A stretch of 64,000 nucleotides of DNA from Aeromicrobium phragmitis (GTDB lineage Bacteria > Actinomycetota > Actinomycetes > Propionibacteriales > Nocardioidaceae): positions 124,001 through 188,000 of the forward strand of contig NZ_RDBF01000002.1 of assembly GCF_003674095.1 (NCBI RefSeq). The letters run 5' to 3'. The notes beneath the pieces were generated by a model. It was not told where the DNA came from. It worked only from the letters and a program-made list of their open reading frames with translations, and did not search any database. Below, piece by piece: positions 44,594 to 55,904 of the stretch. Position numbers and translations under genes: made by a program. Positions within the stretch are counted from its first letter, which is position 1. Each line of letters starts with the position of its first letter.

Positions 44594-44600
44594 ACTCGCC

Positions 44601-45140
44601 ATGAGCACACGCGGGGGACTCGCGGCGCGCAGCAGTGTCGCCTGGGCAGTTGTCGGACTCGCACTGCTGGCAGGTTGCGGATCTGAGGAGTCCAACATCC
44701 TCGATGACACGCCGCCCTCGACCACGGCGGCGCCTACCGCCGACGAAGAAGCGGTGATCGAGCAGTACGAGCGATACTGGGAGATCCGCATTCAGGGCCA
44801 GTCGGCGGGGGAGCTTCCGGCCAACGCGCTCGACGGTGTTGCTGTCGGCGCGGCGTTGGAAGGCCAGTACGCCGTGATCGCGCAGAACCAGCAGAGTGGG
44901 CTTCGCCGTGTGGGGGAACCCACGCTCACTGATTTCAGCGCCGACGTTGACGGGGATACCGCCACGGCATTTGTCTGCGTCGATGACAGTGAATGGGGCG
45001 CAGAAGTGAACGGGGAGCCCGTCGAACAGCCTCCGGGCGGCCTCAGTGCTCACGCCGCGACATTGGAGCGCCAAGGCGATACCTGGCTGGTGACCGCCGC
45101 GGTCGATGACGAGACGATTCTTGCGGAGAAGAAATGCTGA
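44601..45140 (+). CDS. Small lipoprotein next to the type VII ATPase
   Basis: The 179-residue protein has a lipoprotein signal ending LALLAGC. A disordered Thr/Pro linker (DDTPPSTTAAPTADEE) follows, then a compact alpha+beta domain beginning EQYERYWEIRIQGQ. The layout is that of NTF2-like lipoproteins common in actinobacteria. It ends EKKC, with a free cysteine at the C-terminus. The final bases contain the ATG of the next gene (seven-base overlap), so the two are made together. Its role is unknown. The position divergent from eccC suggests a link with type VII secretion. Confidence 0.7.
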   Translation: MSTRGGLAARSSVAWAVVGLALLAGCGSEESNILDDTPPSTTAAPTADEEAVIEQYERYWEIRIQGQSAGELPANALDGVAVGAALEGQYAVIAQNQQSGLRRVGEPTLTDFSADVDGDTATAFVCVDDSEWGAEVNGEPVEQPPGGLSAHAATLERQGDTWLVTAAVDDETILAEKKC

Positions 45141-46000
45141 AACGTCTGCTGCAGGGTGCGAGCCTGATCGCCCTCATCGGGGGCTTCTTGATGGTCTCAG
45201 CGGCCTCCGCGTCGGCGGAGTGCGCGGAATACGGCTACGTTCAAACGCCCGACGGACTGGTTTACACCTGCATTGTCCACGAGCCGGGCACGGGTGGTCC
45301 CGGCGGAGGTAATGGGGGAGGTGGCCCTGCCCCGACTCCGACGTGCACGTTCGAGGGGATCTGGAACCAGTTCTGCAGGGGTGAGAAAGCCTGCTACATG
45401 TTTGACCCTGCGCATTTGCAGAATCCGGAAGCCGCCGGGGTGGGCCCGAAGCCCGAAGACGCTAACCATCTCGTCTATATCAGCTGCAAGGCACCGGGAC
45501 AGGAACGAGAGGACCAGTACCTCTGGGACTCCGAACTGGACGAGGAACAAGGTCCATCCCTCGCGGATCGAGTGTTCGCCGCGCATGGTCTCTTACAGCT
45601 TCCCGGTGTCGATGTGAACTTCAACCCGCCGACCCGGACACTGGTGAATCTGGACACCTGGTGGTGGGCGGAGGGCCTCCCGGCCGGTGAGATCGTGGGT
45701 CCCCCCGCGTATGGTTTGCGGGCTATTGCGACGCCCGAGACCATGACAGTCGAGACGGGTGACGGCTCGCGCCTCGAGTGCCGGCTGGTGACGTCCCGTT
45801 CAGACGAATGCCGCTCCGCCTACCGCAGAGCCGGCGACTACACCGCGACCATGACCGTCGAATACAGCGTGCGCTTCGAGGACGGAGGCAACCTGGTCGA
45901 CGTTCCGGATGCGCTGTCGGGTCTGCTGACGGCCTCGGCCTCGGGAACCGCGACGGTGCCCGTGCGCGAAGTGCAAAGCCTCGTCACTGACCTCGGTTAG
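45134..46000 (+). CDS. Sec-secreted cysteine-containing protein, unknown function
   Basis: The 288-residue protein has an N-terminal signal peptide (MLKRLLQGASLIALIGGFLM) with a likely AASASA cleavage site and no lipobox. The mature part starts with a small Cys-containing segment (AECAEYGYVQ, YTCIVHEPG), then a Gly/Pro-rich linker. A second Cys-containing stretch follows (TCTFEGIWNQFCRGEKACYM), and a C-terminal domain has paired cysteines (LECRLVTSRSDECRSAY). At least eight cysteines suggest disulfides outside the cell. It overlaps the lipoprotein gene by seven bases and precedes the WXG100 gene. I do not recognise a family. It may be a surface protein associated with the secretion locus. Confidence 0.65.
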   Translation: MLKRLLQGASLIALIGGFLMVSAASASAECAEYGYVQTPDGLVYTCIVHEPGTGGPGGGNGGGGPAPTPTCTFEGIWNQFCRGEKACYMFDPAHLQNPEAAGVGPKPEDANHLVYISCKAPGQEREDQYLWDSELDEEQGPSLADRVFAAHGLLQLPGVDVNFNPPTRTLVNLDTWWWAEGLPAGEIVGPPAYGLRAIATPETMTVETGDGSRLECRLVTSRSDECRSAYRRAGDYTATMTVEYSVRFEDGGNLVDVPDALSGLLTASASGTATVPVREVQSLVTDLG

Positions 46001-46118
46001 TCCGGGTTAGCGGGTGACGAGAATGATTCGGATTAGGTACAGTCGTGCTGACCGTGGCTGATCCGATCGCCGGCCGGCAGTCGGGGGGAGCCGAACCTCA
46101 GACAAAGGGGCTGAACCT

Positions 46119-46412
46119 ATGGCAAATGTGAACGTCACCTATGAAGAGATGCGTAGTGCTGCGACTCGTCTCAAGAGCGGCCAGAACGAGATCGAGGGCA
46201 CCCTCGATCAGCTCAAGTCGCTTGTCCAGGAGCTGGTGAGCAGCGGCTACGTGACCGACAAGTCCTCGAAGGCGTTCGACGCCTCCTACGAGGACTTCAA
46301 TCAGGGTGCGCGGCAGGTCATCGAAGGACTCACCGGCATGGGTGAGTACCTCAACACCGCGGCTCAGACGCTGGAAGACACGGACGAGCAGCTCGCCGCT
46401 GGCCTTCGCTGA
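46119..46412 (+). CDS. WXG100-family (EsxA-like) protein with diverged WXG turn
   Basis: The 97-residue protein is predicted to be a helical hairpin, the fold of WXG100 substrates exported by type VII systems. Helix 1 runs about 5-40 (MRSAATRLKSGQNEIEGTLD) and helix 2 about 50-95 (SSKAFDASYEDFNQGARQVI). The turn reads SSGYVTDKSSKAF, so the tryptophan of W-x-G is missing while a glycine remains. Length, charge pattern and nearness to eccC support the call. AAAGGGG lies before ATG 46119. It is alone, with no EsxB-like partner, so it may form a homodimer. No clear YxxxD/E export signal is visible at the C-terminus. Confidence 0.82.
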   Translation: MANVNVTYEEMRSAATRLKSGQNEIEGTLDQLKSLVQELVSSGYVTDKSSKAFDASYEDFNQGARQVIEGLTGMGEYLNTAAQTLEDTDEQLAAGLR

Positions 46413-46426
46413 GCCTGACTCCGTAG

Positions 46427-46464
46427 ACGAGGGTGCCCCGCCGACAGGCCGGGCGCCCTCTGTC
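46427..46464 (+). terminator. Terminator after the WXG100 gene
   Basis: GAGGGTGCCC (46429-46438) pairs with GGGCGCCCTC (46451-46460) with one T-G wobble. It begins about 15 bases after the stop. The following 200 bases up to the next gene show nothing else recognisable. Confidence 0.75.
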
Positions 46465-46668
46465 GTGTGGGTGGGTCGTTGCTGCCTGCAGGTCCGCTCC
46501 GCGACGTCGGGAAACGTCGCCGGCACCAGCGCGAGACGTCCTCGTTCATCGATGAGGACGCGCCGCAGACGCGGCGCGGCGAGACCATGACAGCACGACA
46601 ACCGGCCAGCGTCCCCGGCTGACCGGTACGACCATCCCCCCAGGCCCGTGACGTACGCTGGAAACGCT

Positions 46669-47865
46669 ATGGACGTCGCCCGTTCTTATCTCGATCACGC
46701 CGCCACCACCCCGATGCTGCCCGAGGCCATCGAGGTGATGTCGCGCGAGCTGGGACGGGTGGGGAACGCCTCGTCGTTGCACGCGTCCGGCCGTGCTGCC
46801 CGCCGGGTCGTGGAGGAGTCGCGTGAGTTGATCGCGGAGCGGCTCGGAGCCCGCCCGTCCGAGCTCGTGTTCACCTCCGGCGGCACCGAGGCCAACAATC
46901 TCGCGATCAAGGGCCTGTTCTGGGCCCGACGTTCGCCGGAGCGCCAGCGCATCGTCTTCAGCTCGATCGAGCACCACGCACTTCTCGATCCGGTCACGTG
47001 GCTCGCCGCCCACGAAGGCGCACGGATCGACGTGACGCCGGTCGATCGACAAGGCCGCATCCAGCTCGATGCACTGCACGACGCGGTCGAGCAGAATCCC
47101 GCCGACATCACGGTGCTCACCACCATGTGGGCGAACAACGAGATGGGCACCATCCAGCCGATTCGTGAAGTGGTGGAGCTGGCGCGCGCCCACGGCATCC
47201 CGGTGCATTCGGATGCCGTGCAGGCGGCGGGGTACGTGCCCTTGGACTTCACGAGCAGCGAACTCGACGCGATGACCGTCACGGCTCACAAGCTCGGCGG
47301 TCCGGTCGGCGTCGGCGCGCTCGTCATCAAGCGCGACGTGACGCCGACGCCGCTACTGCACGGCGGGGGACAGGAGCGCGATCTGCGCTCCGGCACCGTC
47401 GGCGTCGCGCTCATCGCGGCGTTCGCGAAAGCACTCGACGTGACCGTCGCACGACAGGCTGAACAGGCGAGCCGGATCGAGCGCCTGCGGCAGCGGCTCG
47501 TCGACGGCATCACCCGCCTCGTCCCCGACGCCGTCGTCAACGGTGATCCGCACTCCGGCCACGACCACCGGCTGCCCAATATCGCCCACGTGACCTTCCC
47601 CGGCTGCGAAGGCGACGCCATGCTGATGCTCTTCGACGCGCAGGGCGTCGAGGTGTCGACCGGGTCGGCATGTGCGGCCGGAGTGCCGCAGCCCAGCCAC
47701 GTACTACTCGCGATGGGCTTCGACGAGATCGCCGCTCGTGGGTCGTTGCGCTTCAGCCTCGGCCACTCCTCGACGGAGGCCGACGTCGACCGCGTCCTCG
47801 AGGTGCTTCCCGCCGTTCACGAACGCGCGCGGGCTGCGCGCCTGGTTCGCGGAGGGACGCGATGA
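46669..47865 (+). CDS. iscS: Cysteine desulfurase linked to mnmA (IscS-like)
   Basis: The 398-residue PLP enzyme mobilises sulfur from cysteine, here most likely for tRNA thiolation by MnmA. It has [11 protein letters not shown] at the N-terminus, [15 protein letters not shown], the PLP lysine in [14 protein letters not shown] and the active cysteine in [21 protein letters not shown] 46669 is chosen over an upstream in-frame ATG because homology begins there. A TACGCT box at 46654-46659 may be its -10. The stop overlaps mnmA by four bases. The pairing with mnmA (trmU) is conserved in mycobacteria. It is distinct from the NAD-operon desulfurase at 29851. Confidence 0.93.
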   Translation: MDVARSYLDHAATTPMLPEAIEVMSRELGRVGNASSLHASGRAARRVVEESRELIAERLGARPSELVFTSGGTEANNLAIKGLFWARRSPERQRIVFSSIEHHALLDPVTWLAAHEGARIDVTPVDRQGRIQLDALHDAVEQNPADITVLTTMWANNEMGTIQPIREVVELARAHGIPVHSDAVQAAGYVPLDFTSSELDAMTVTAHKLGGPVGVGALVIKRDVTPTPLLHGGGQERDLRSGTVGVALIAAFAKALDVTVARQAEQASRIERLRQRLVDGITRLVPDAVVNGDPHSGHDHRLPNIAHVTFPGCEGDAMLMLFDAQGVEVSTGSACAAGVPQPSHVLLAMGFDEIAARGSLRFSLGHSSTEADVDRVLEVLPAVHERARAARLVRGGTR

Positions 47866-48959
47866 GGGTCATCGCCGCCATGTCCGGCGGAGTCGATTCG
47901 GCTGTGGCGGCCGCCCGCGCGGTCGAGGCCGGGCACGACGTCACGGGCGTTCACCTGGCCCTGAGTCGCAACCCCCGCTCGTACCGTTCCGGCGCGCGGG
48001 GCTGTTGCTCGATCGAGGACGCCGGTGACGCCCGACGCGCCGCTGACACGATCGGTATCCCCTTCTACGTGTGGGACATGAGCGACGAGTTCGCCGACGA
48101 GGTCGTCGAGGACTTCATTGCCGAGTACACGGCCGGTCGCACCCCCAATCCGTGCTTGCGCTGCAACGAGAAGATCAAGTTCGCCGCCGTGCTGGACCGC
48201 GCGCTCGCGCTCGGCTTCGACGCGGTCGCCACGGGGCACTACGCCCAGTTGCGAACCGCCGGCGACGGCACGATCGAGATGCACCGCGCGCTGGACCACG
48301 GCAAGGACCAGTCGTACGTGCTCGGTGTGCTCACGCAGGAGCAACTGAAGCGCTCGCTGTTCCCGCTCGGCGGCGACACGAAGAACGTCGTCCGCGCCGA
48401 GGCGGAGCGCCGCGGTCTGCAGGTGGCGCACAAGCCGGACAGCCACGACATCTGCTTCATCGCCGACGGCGACAATGCCGGCTGGCTCAGCGAGAAGCTC
48501 GGACCCAAGCCGGGTCAGATCGTCGACGAGGACGGCCGCGTGCTGCGCGAGCACGAGGGGGCGTACCAGTTCACCATCGGTCAGCGGCGGGGACTGCGCC
48601 TCGGCGTGCCCGCCGACGACGGCAAGCCCCGCTTCGTCCTCGACATCGAGCCGGTGAGCGGCACGGTCACCGTCGGCCCTCGAGAGCATCTGCTCGTCGA
48701 CACGTTGGAGTGCGTGCGACCGCTGTGGTGCGGGGCGTCCCCGACCGAGCCCCTCGAGTGCACGGTGCAGTTGCGAGCGCATGGGGCCGAGCACCGCGCC
48801 CGCGTGACCGTGCTCGACGACGATCGACTCCAGGTCGCGTTGCTCGATCCGGCCGACGGGATTGCTCCCGGCCAAGCGTGCGTCATCTACGACGGCACCC
48901 GAGTCGTGGGTTCGGGCACCATCAGCCGGACCGAGCGCGTCGCCGCCGCACGCTCCTGA
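47862..48959 (+). CDS. mnmA: tRNA-specific 2-thiouridylase MnmA
   Basis: This 365-residue enzyme adds sulfur to U34 of tRNAs for Lys, Glu and Gln. The ATP pyrophosphatase P-loop [10 protein letters not shown] is at residues 8-17. The two catalytic cysteines are in [12 protein letters not shown] and [10 protein letters not shown]. The C-terminal beta-barrel (about 280-360) is complete. The start overlaps the desulfurase gene (ATGA), which supplies the sulfur. A longer frame upstream is a shadow of the desulfurase gene. Confidence 0.96.
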   Translation: MRVIAAMSGGVDSAVAAARAVEAGHDVTGVHLALSRNPRSYRSGARGCCSIEDAGDARRAADTIGIPFYVWDMSDEFADEVVEDFIAEYTAGRTPNPCLRCNEKIKFAAVLDRALALGFDAVATGHYAQLRTAGDGTIEMHRALDHGKDQSYVLGVLTQEQLKRSLFPLGGDTKNVVRAEAERRGLQVAHKPDSHDICFIADGDNAGWLSEKLGPKPGQIVDEDGRVLREHEGAYQFTIGQRRGLRLGVPADDGKPRFVLDIEPVSGTVTVGPREHLLVDTLECVRPLWCGASPTEPLECTVQLRAHGAEHRARVTVLDDDRLQVALLDPADGIAPGQACVIYDGTRVVGSGTISRTERVAAARS

Positions 48960-49008
48960 CATCGTCCCGACGTCCCGGAGTGCCACGGCACCGTCCCCTC
49001 GCGGTCCG

Positions 49009-49087
49009 CGAGTGGTGCACATTCGCGATGGAACCGGCGTTCCGACAGCGAAGATGCCCCACTCGCCGACGCGATTGCACCACTTGG
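49009..49087. repeat. Palindromic repeat, family 3, downstream of mnmA
   Basis: CGAGTGGTGCACATTCGCGAT (49009-49029) faces an imperfect inverted copy GCGATTGCACCACTTGG (49071-49087). The pair lies between the convergent mnmA and GNAT genes. Further copies of the same word occur at 49693-49844. Confidence 0.75.
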
Positions 49088-49130
49088 CGGGGCCTCACGC
49101 CGCGGTTCACGGCGCGCCCTGCCGAGGCCG

Positions 49131-49658
49131 TCAGCTGAGCGGCTTCTCGAGCACGAGATCGTCCTCGATCCGCTGACCGACCTGGAAGCGGCGCTCGCCG
49201 ACGACCTCGAAACCGTGCTTGGCGTAGAAACGCTGGGCGCGCTGATTCAATCCGTTCACCCCGAGCCAGACGCTCGCCGCGCCCTCCGCGGTGGCCCACG
49301 CGACCGTGTGCGTGAGGAGCGCGGCCGCAGTTCCCGATCCGTGCGCTTCCGGTGCGGCGTAACACTTGCTGAGCTCGACCGTGGGGCGGTGTCGGACGAG
49401 ACGCGCCAGCTCTGGGTCGTACGGCTCGCCGGTCACGGCCAGCGTGTAGCCGGCCAGCCGTCCGCCGTCCTCGGCGACGAAGACTGCGCGCTCGGCGTCG
49501 GTCAGATACTCCGCGAAGCGTTCGGCCGACAAGTTCGCGGATACGAACGCGTCCATGTCCGCTTGTGACAGGTGGGGCGGACACGCGAGCGGGAACGTGA
49601 GTGCCGCGAGCGCAGCAAGCTCGGGCAGGTCGGCAGGTTCGGCGCGCCGGATCGTCAC
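49131..49658 (-). CDS. GNAT-family N-acetyltransferase
   Basis: The 175-residue single-domain acetyltransferase shows the GNAT fold from MTIRRAEPADLPELA at the N-terminus. The central beta strand is RLAGYTLAVTG and the acetyl-CoA loop reads PEAHGSGTAAALLTHTVAWA. It continues as LGVNGLNQRAQRFYAKHGFEVVGERRF, split here by the usual turn. The FYxKxGF motif is typical of small-molecule or ribosomal-protein acetyltransferases. The substrate is unknown. It is flanked on both sides by family 3 palindromic repeats and transcribed against its neighbours, which suggests it was inserted into the otherwise conserved mnmA-ligA interval. Confidence 0.85.
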   Translation of the reverse strand: MTIRRAEPADLPELAALAALTFPLACPPHLSQADMDAFVSANLSAERFAEYLTDAERAVFVAEDGGRLAGYTLAVTGEPYDPELARLVRHRPTVELSKCYAAPEAHGSGTAAALLTHTVAWATAEGAASVWLGVNGLNQRAQRFYAKHGFEVVGERRFQVGQRIEDDLVLEKPLS

Positions 49659-49692
49659 GCAGCGAGCGTAGCGAGCGCTCCGTGCTGCACCG

Positions 49693-49770
49693 CGAGTGGT
49701 GCCAATGCGTCAGCGACTGGTGCGAATTCGCGGCAGGAAGCGGCGGCAGATCGCGAATCTGCACCACTCG
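49693..49770. repeat. Family 3 repeat cluster upstream of the MetE-like gene
   Basis: Variants of CGAGTGGTGCAGATTCGCGAT occur at 49693-49709 and 49714-49733 (direct) and 49750-49770 (inverted). The last two can pair as a hairpin with two or three mismatches. Confidence 0.75.
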
Positions 49771-49876
49771 GCGTCCGCCGGCGTGCGGTGAACGGCGGGC
49801 TGCGCGGCAGGGAGCGGCGGCAGATCGCGAATCTGCACCACTCGGCGTCCGCCGGCGTGCGGTGAACGGCGGGCTG
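49729..49876. repeat. 74-bp tandem duplication (two copies)
   Basis: Bases 49729-49802 and 49803-49876 are identical except for one A/G change near position 10 of the unit. Each unit carries one inverted family 3 word (49750-49770 and 49824-49844). The second copy ends 13 bases before the MetE-like start codon, so it supplies the upstream part of that promoter. Confidence 0.92.
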
Positions 49877-49889
49877 GGAGAATCGGGGT

Positions 49890-52996
<3,107 letters not shown>

Positions 52997-53060
52997 AATC
53001 GACCCACATCGTCCGCTCATTTTTGTATGGTGGGCGTATGGCGATCACGGGAGAACTCTG

Positions 53061-54116
53061 ATGGATCCGCGCACGTTCGCGCTGGCCTACCGGCGCGACC
53101 CCGCGGTGCCGCGCTCATACGGCCCGCGGGTCGACAAGATGCTCGTCCGCCCGCGTGCCTATGCCCACGGCTTCGGTCGCGTCCTGCACGACGCGCTGAC
53201 TGGCAGGCGGCTGCCCCGGCGCGACCAGTACCAGACCTGGGCGGTGAGATACACCAGCTGGCTCAACCAGGGCATGGGCGGCCTCGAACCGCAGATCGAC
53301 GACTTGCTGGACGCCCTGGAATCGCCGGAGGACTTCACTCGGGTGTTCATGGAACTCCATTTCCATCGGCTCAACGCACCCGTGACGAGCTGGTGGGAGC
53401 CGCTGCTCTACGGTCCGGAGACGGCTGACGGGCCCGGCCCGAACGTGACCCGCGCTCGGTACGAACTCGCCAAGACCGCCATGGCGGTGATCCGATCTCG
53501 CGACGAGTGGGTCGAGCGCGGCATGTACTTCGATGCGGAACTCGACGAGTTGCGGCGGTGGTCGTTGGGCGCGCTCACCGAGATGGACGGCATGGTCGCG
53601 TTGCTGGAACTGAGCCAGCGCGTACCCGGCACGTACGTGCTCCCGGCGCCGCCGCAATTCGAGCACATGGCCGGCTCGGCGAATGTCGACCTCATCGTGG
53701 TCAACCGGCTGAACGGCTACCAGGTGCGCGGCGTGCAGCTGAAGACGTCGGGCGGGCACCGCCACCTCGGCCGCTACGACCACGAGCGGGTGACGCTCAT
53801 CGACGGCAGCATCGACATGTTCAACGAACGGGCGATGCGGACGCGGCCGCTGCGCTCGGACAAGGACGTGGTGTCCTGGCCCGGGCTCGTGTCGGCTCAC
53901 TACCTCGCCTCGCTGGTGCCGGGGCGCGAGACCGAACCCTGGGCCAGTCAGCCGGAGATCCGCCACGCGGCCGCTCTGGCCACCCGCGCCACCCAGTCGG
54001 TGGTGTCGCGCAATCAGCAGGTCTTCGACGCGTTGATCGAGCGCATCGAGGCCGACCTCGGCCCGGTCCCGAGGCAGATCGACGGCGAGGGGTCCGACGT
54101 CCCGCCCACTCACTAG
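53061..54116 (+). CDS. Uncharacterised protein with a PD-(D/E)XK-like signature
   Basis: The 351-residue cytosolic protein has no signal or membrane segment. The N-terminal half is helical and rich in Arg, Trp and Tyr. In the middle, E201, D210 ([10 protein letters not shown]) and Q226-x-K228 (RGVQLKTSG) are spaced like the E...D...(E/Q)xK residues of PD-(D/E)XK nucleases. A conserved-looking [15 protein letters not shown] helix follows. This is a motif reading, not a proven homology. ATG 53061 follows GGGAGAA. An upstream in-frame extension overlaps ligA and is rejected. It lies between ligA and gatC on the same strand. The stop codon TAG forms the first bases of the likely gatC -10 box. Confidence 0.6.
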   Translation: MDPRTFALAYRRDPAVPRSYGPRVDKMLVRPRAYAHGFGRVLHDALTGRRLPRRDQYQTWAVRYTSWLNQGMGGLEPQIDDLLDALESPEDFTRVFMELHFHRLNAPVTSWWEPLLYGPETADGPGPNVTRARYELAKTAMAVIRSRDEWVERGMYFDAELDELRRWSLGALTEMDGMVALLELSQRVPGTYVLPAPPQFEHMAGSANVDLIVVNRLNGYQVRGVQLKTSGGHRHLGRYDHERVTLIDGSIDMFNERAMRTRPLRSDKDVVSWPGLVSAHYLASLVPGRETEPWASQPEIRHAAALATRATQSVVSRNQQVFDALIERIEADLGPVPRQIDGEGSDVPPTH

Positions 54117-54119
54117 GAT
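54114..54119 (+). promoter_or_regulatory. Candidate -10 of gatCAB overlapping a stop codon
   Basis: TAGGAT fits the actinobacterial TAnnnT -10 consensus. It overlaps the TAG stop of the previous gene and ends seven bases before ATG 54127. This spacing suggests a leaderless gatC mRNA. Confidence 0.5.
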
Positions 54120-54126
54120 GGAGGGC

Positions 54127-54429
54127 ATGTCGTCTTCTGCGATCTCTCGTGACGACGTCGCCCACCTCGCGAGCCTGGCTCGCATCGACCTGTCCGACGA
54201 CGAGCTCGACCGTCTGGGCGCGGAACTTCCCGCGATCCTCGAGCACGTCAAGGTGGTCCAGCAGGTGGCCGGCGACGATGTCCCGCCGATGAGCCATCCC
54301 ATTCCCGTGGCGAACGTGTTCCGCGCCGATGTCCCGCGGCCGGGGCTGACCCCCGACGAGGCGTTGGCCGGAGCGCCGGCGAGCGAGGAGCAGCGCTTCC
54401 TCGTCCCACAGATTCTGGGAGAAGAATGA
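54127..54429 (+). CDS. gatC: Asp/Glu-tRNA amidotransferase subunit C
   Basis: This small subunit (100 residues) stabilises the GatAB amidotransferase, which converts Asp-tRNA(Asn) and Glu-tRNA(Gln) to the amide forms. Motifs [20 protein letters not shown] and [20 protein letters not shown] identify the family. ATG 54118 is also in frame. ATG 54127 is preferred because TAGGAT sits at leaderless distance and GGAGGG immediately precedes it. gatA begins inside the stop (ATGA). The gatC-gatA-gatB order is complete here. Confidence 0.93.
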   Translation: MSSSAISRDDVAHLASLARIDLSDDELDRLGAELPAILEHVKVVQQVAGDDVPPMSHPIPVANVFRADVPRPGLTPDEALAGAPASEEQRFLVPQILGEE

Positions 54430-55904
54430 GTATCGACGTCACCACGGCCACCGCTGCCGCGCTCGCGGAGGCGCTCGCCGACGGCACGACCACGTCGACC
54501 GAGGTCACGCAGTCCTATCTGGACCGGATCGCCGGTGCTGACGACCAGCTCAACGCCTTCCTGCACGTCGACGCCGAGGGCGCTCTGGCCACGGCGCGTG
54601 CGGTCGACGCCCGCCGAGAGGCCGGCGAGCAGCTGGCCACGCTGGCGGGCGTTCCGATCGCGGTCAAGGACCTGATCGTCACCACCGGCCAGCCCACCAC
54701 GGCGGGTTCCAAGATGCTCGAGGGGTGGGTCCCGCCTTACGACGCGACCGTCGTCACCCGTCTGCGCGAGGCCGGCCTCCCGATTCTGGGGAAGACCAAC
54801 CTCGACGAGTTCGCGATGGGCTCGTCCAATGAGCACTCCGCGTACGGGTCCGCTCGCAATCCGTGGGACACCACCCGCATTCCGGGCGGTTCCAGCGGCG
54901 GCTCGGCCGCGGCGGTCGCCGCGTACGAGGCCCCGCTCGCGTTGGGCACCGACACGGGCGGCTCCATCCGCCAGCCCGCGGCGATGACCGGGATCGTCGG
55001 CGTCAAGCCGACCTACGGCGGGGTGTCGCGTCATGGGGTCATCGCGATGGCCAGCAGCCTCGACCAGGTGGGCCCGATGGCCCGCACGGTGCTCGACGCC
55101 GCGCTCGTCCATGAACTCGTCGCCGGCCACGACCCGCTCGACTCCACGAGCATCGAGCGTCCCGTGCCCGCGGTCGTCGAGGCGGCGCGGCGCGGCGATG
55201 TCGCCGGGCTGCGTATCGGAGTCGTCCGCGAACTCGGTGGCGAGGGCTTCCAGCCGGGCGTCCGCGCGGCCTTCGACCGTTCGGTCGAGCTGCTCGTCAA
55301 GGCGGGCGCCGAGGTCGTCGAGGTCAGCTGCCCGCACTTCTCGCACGGTATCGCGGCGTACTACCTGGTCATGCCGAGCGAGGTCAGCAGCAACCTCGCC
55401 CGTTTCGACGCGATGCGGTACGGCCTTCGCGTGATGCCGCACGACGGTGCGAGTGCCGAACAGGTCATGGCTGCGAGCCGTGACGCCGGTTTCGGGGATG
55501 AGGTCAAGCGCCGCATCGTGCTGGGCACCTATGCGCTCTCGAGCGGGTACTACGACGCCTACTACGGTTCGGCGCAGAAGGTGCGCACCCTGATCGCCCG
55601 CGACTTCGAGGCCGCCTTCGAGCAGGTCGACGTCCTCGTCTCGCCCACCGCTCCCACGACCGCCTGGAAGCTCGGCGCGAAGTCCGACGATCCGTTGTCG
55701 ATGTACCTCGAGGACGTCGCCACCATCCCGGCGAACCTCGCCGGTGTGCCCGGGCTGAGTCTCCCGGTGGGGCTCGCCGACGACTCGGGCCTGCCCGTGG
55801 GGGTGCAGTTCCTGGCGCCGGCGATGGCCGATGACCGGCTGTACAACGCGGCCGCCGCCCTCGAACGACTCGTCGACATGCCGCGGCTGGAGGAGATCAA
55901 GTGA
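54426..55904 (+). CDS. gatA: Asp/Glu-tRNA amidotransferase subunit A
   Basis: The 492-residue amidase-signature subunit releases ammonia from glutamine for transfer to the misacylated tRNA. The Ser-Ser-Lys triad is intact: Lys in IAVKDLIVT, the cis-Ser in [13 protein letters not shown] and the nucleophile Ser in [12 protein letters not shown]. The C-terminal region with [12 protein letters not shown] is typical. It overlaps gatC by four bases and gatB by four bases (GTGA), so subunits are made in balance. Confidence 0.96.
   Translation: MSIDVTTATAAALAEALADGTTTSTEVTQSYLDRIAGADDQLNAFLHVDAEGALATARAVDARREAGEQLATLAGVPIAVKDLIVTTGQPTTAGSKMLEGWVPPYDATVVTRLREAGLPILGKTNLDEFAMGSSNEHSAYGSARNPWDTTRIPGGSSGGSAAAVAAYEAPLALGTDTGGSIRQPAAMTGIVGVKPTYGGVSRHGVIAMASSLDQVGPMARTVLDAALVHELVAGHDPLDSTSIERPVPAVVEAARRGDVAGLRIGVVRELGGEGFQPGVRAAFDRSVELLVKAGAEVVEVSCPHFSHGIAAYYLVMPSEVSSNLARFDAMRYGLRVMPHDGASAEQVMAASRDAGFGDEVKRRIVLGTYALSSGYYDAYYGSAQKVRTLIARDFEAAFEQVDVLVSPTAPTTAWKLGAKSDDPLSMYLEDVATIPANLAGVPGLSLPVGLADDSGLPVGVQFLAPAMADDRLYNAAAALERLVDMPRLEEIK

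Noticed and set aside
49729..49876. 74-bp repeat pair as a CRISPR array
   Set aside because: Only two directly abutting units with no variable spacers and no cas genes.
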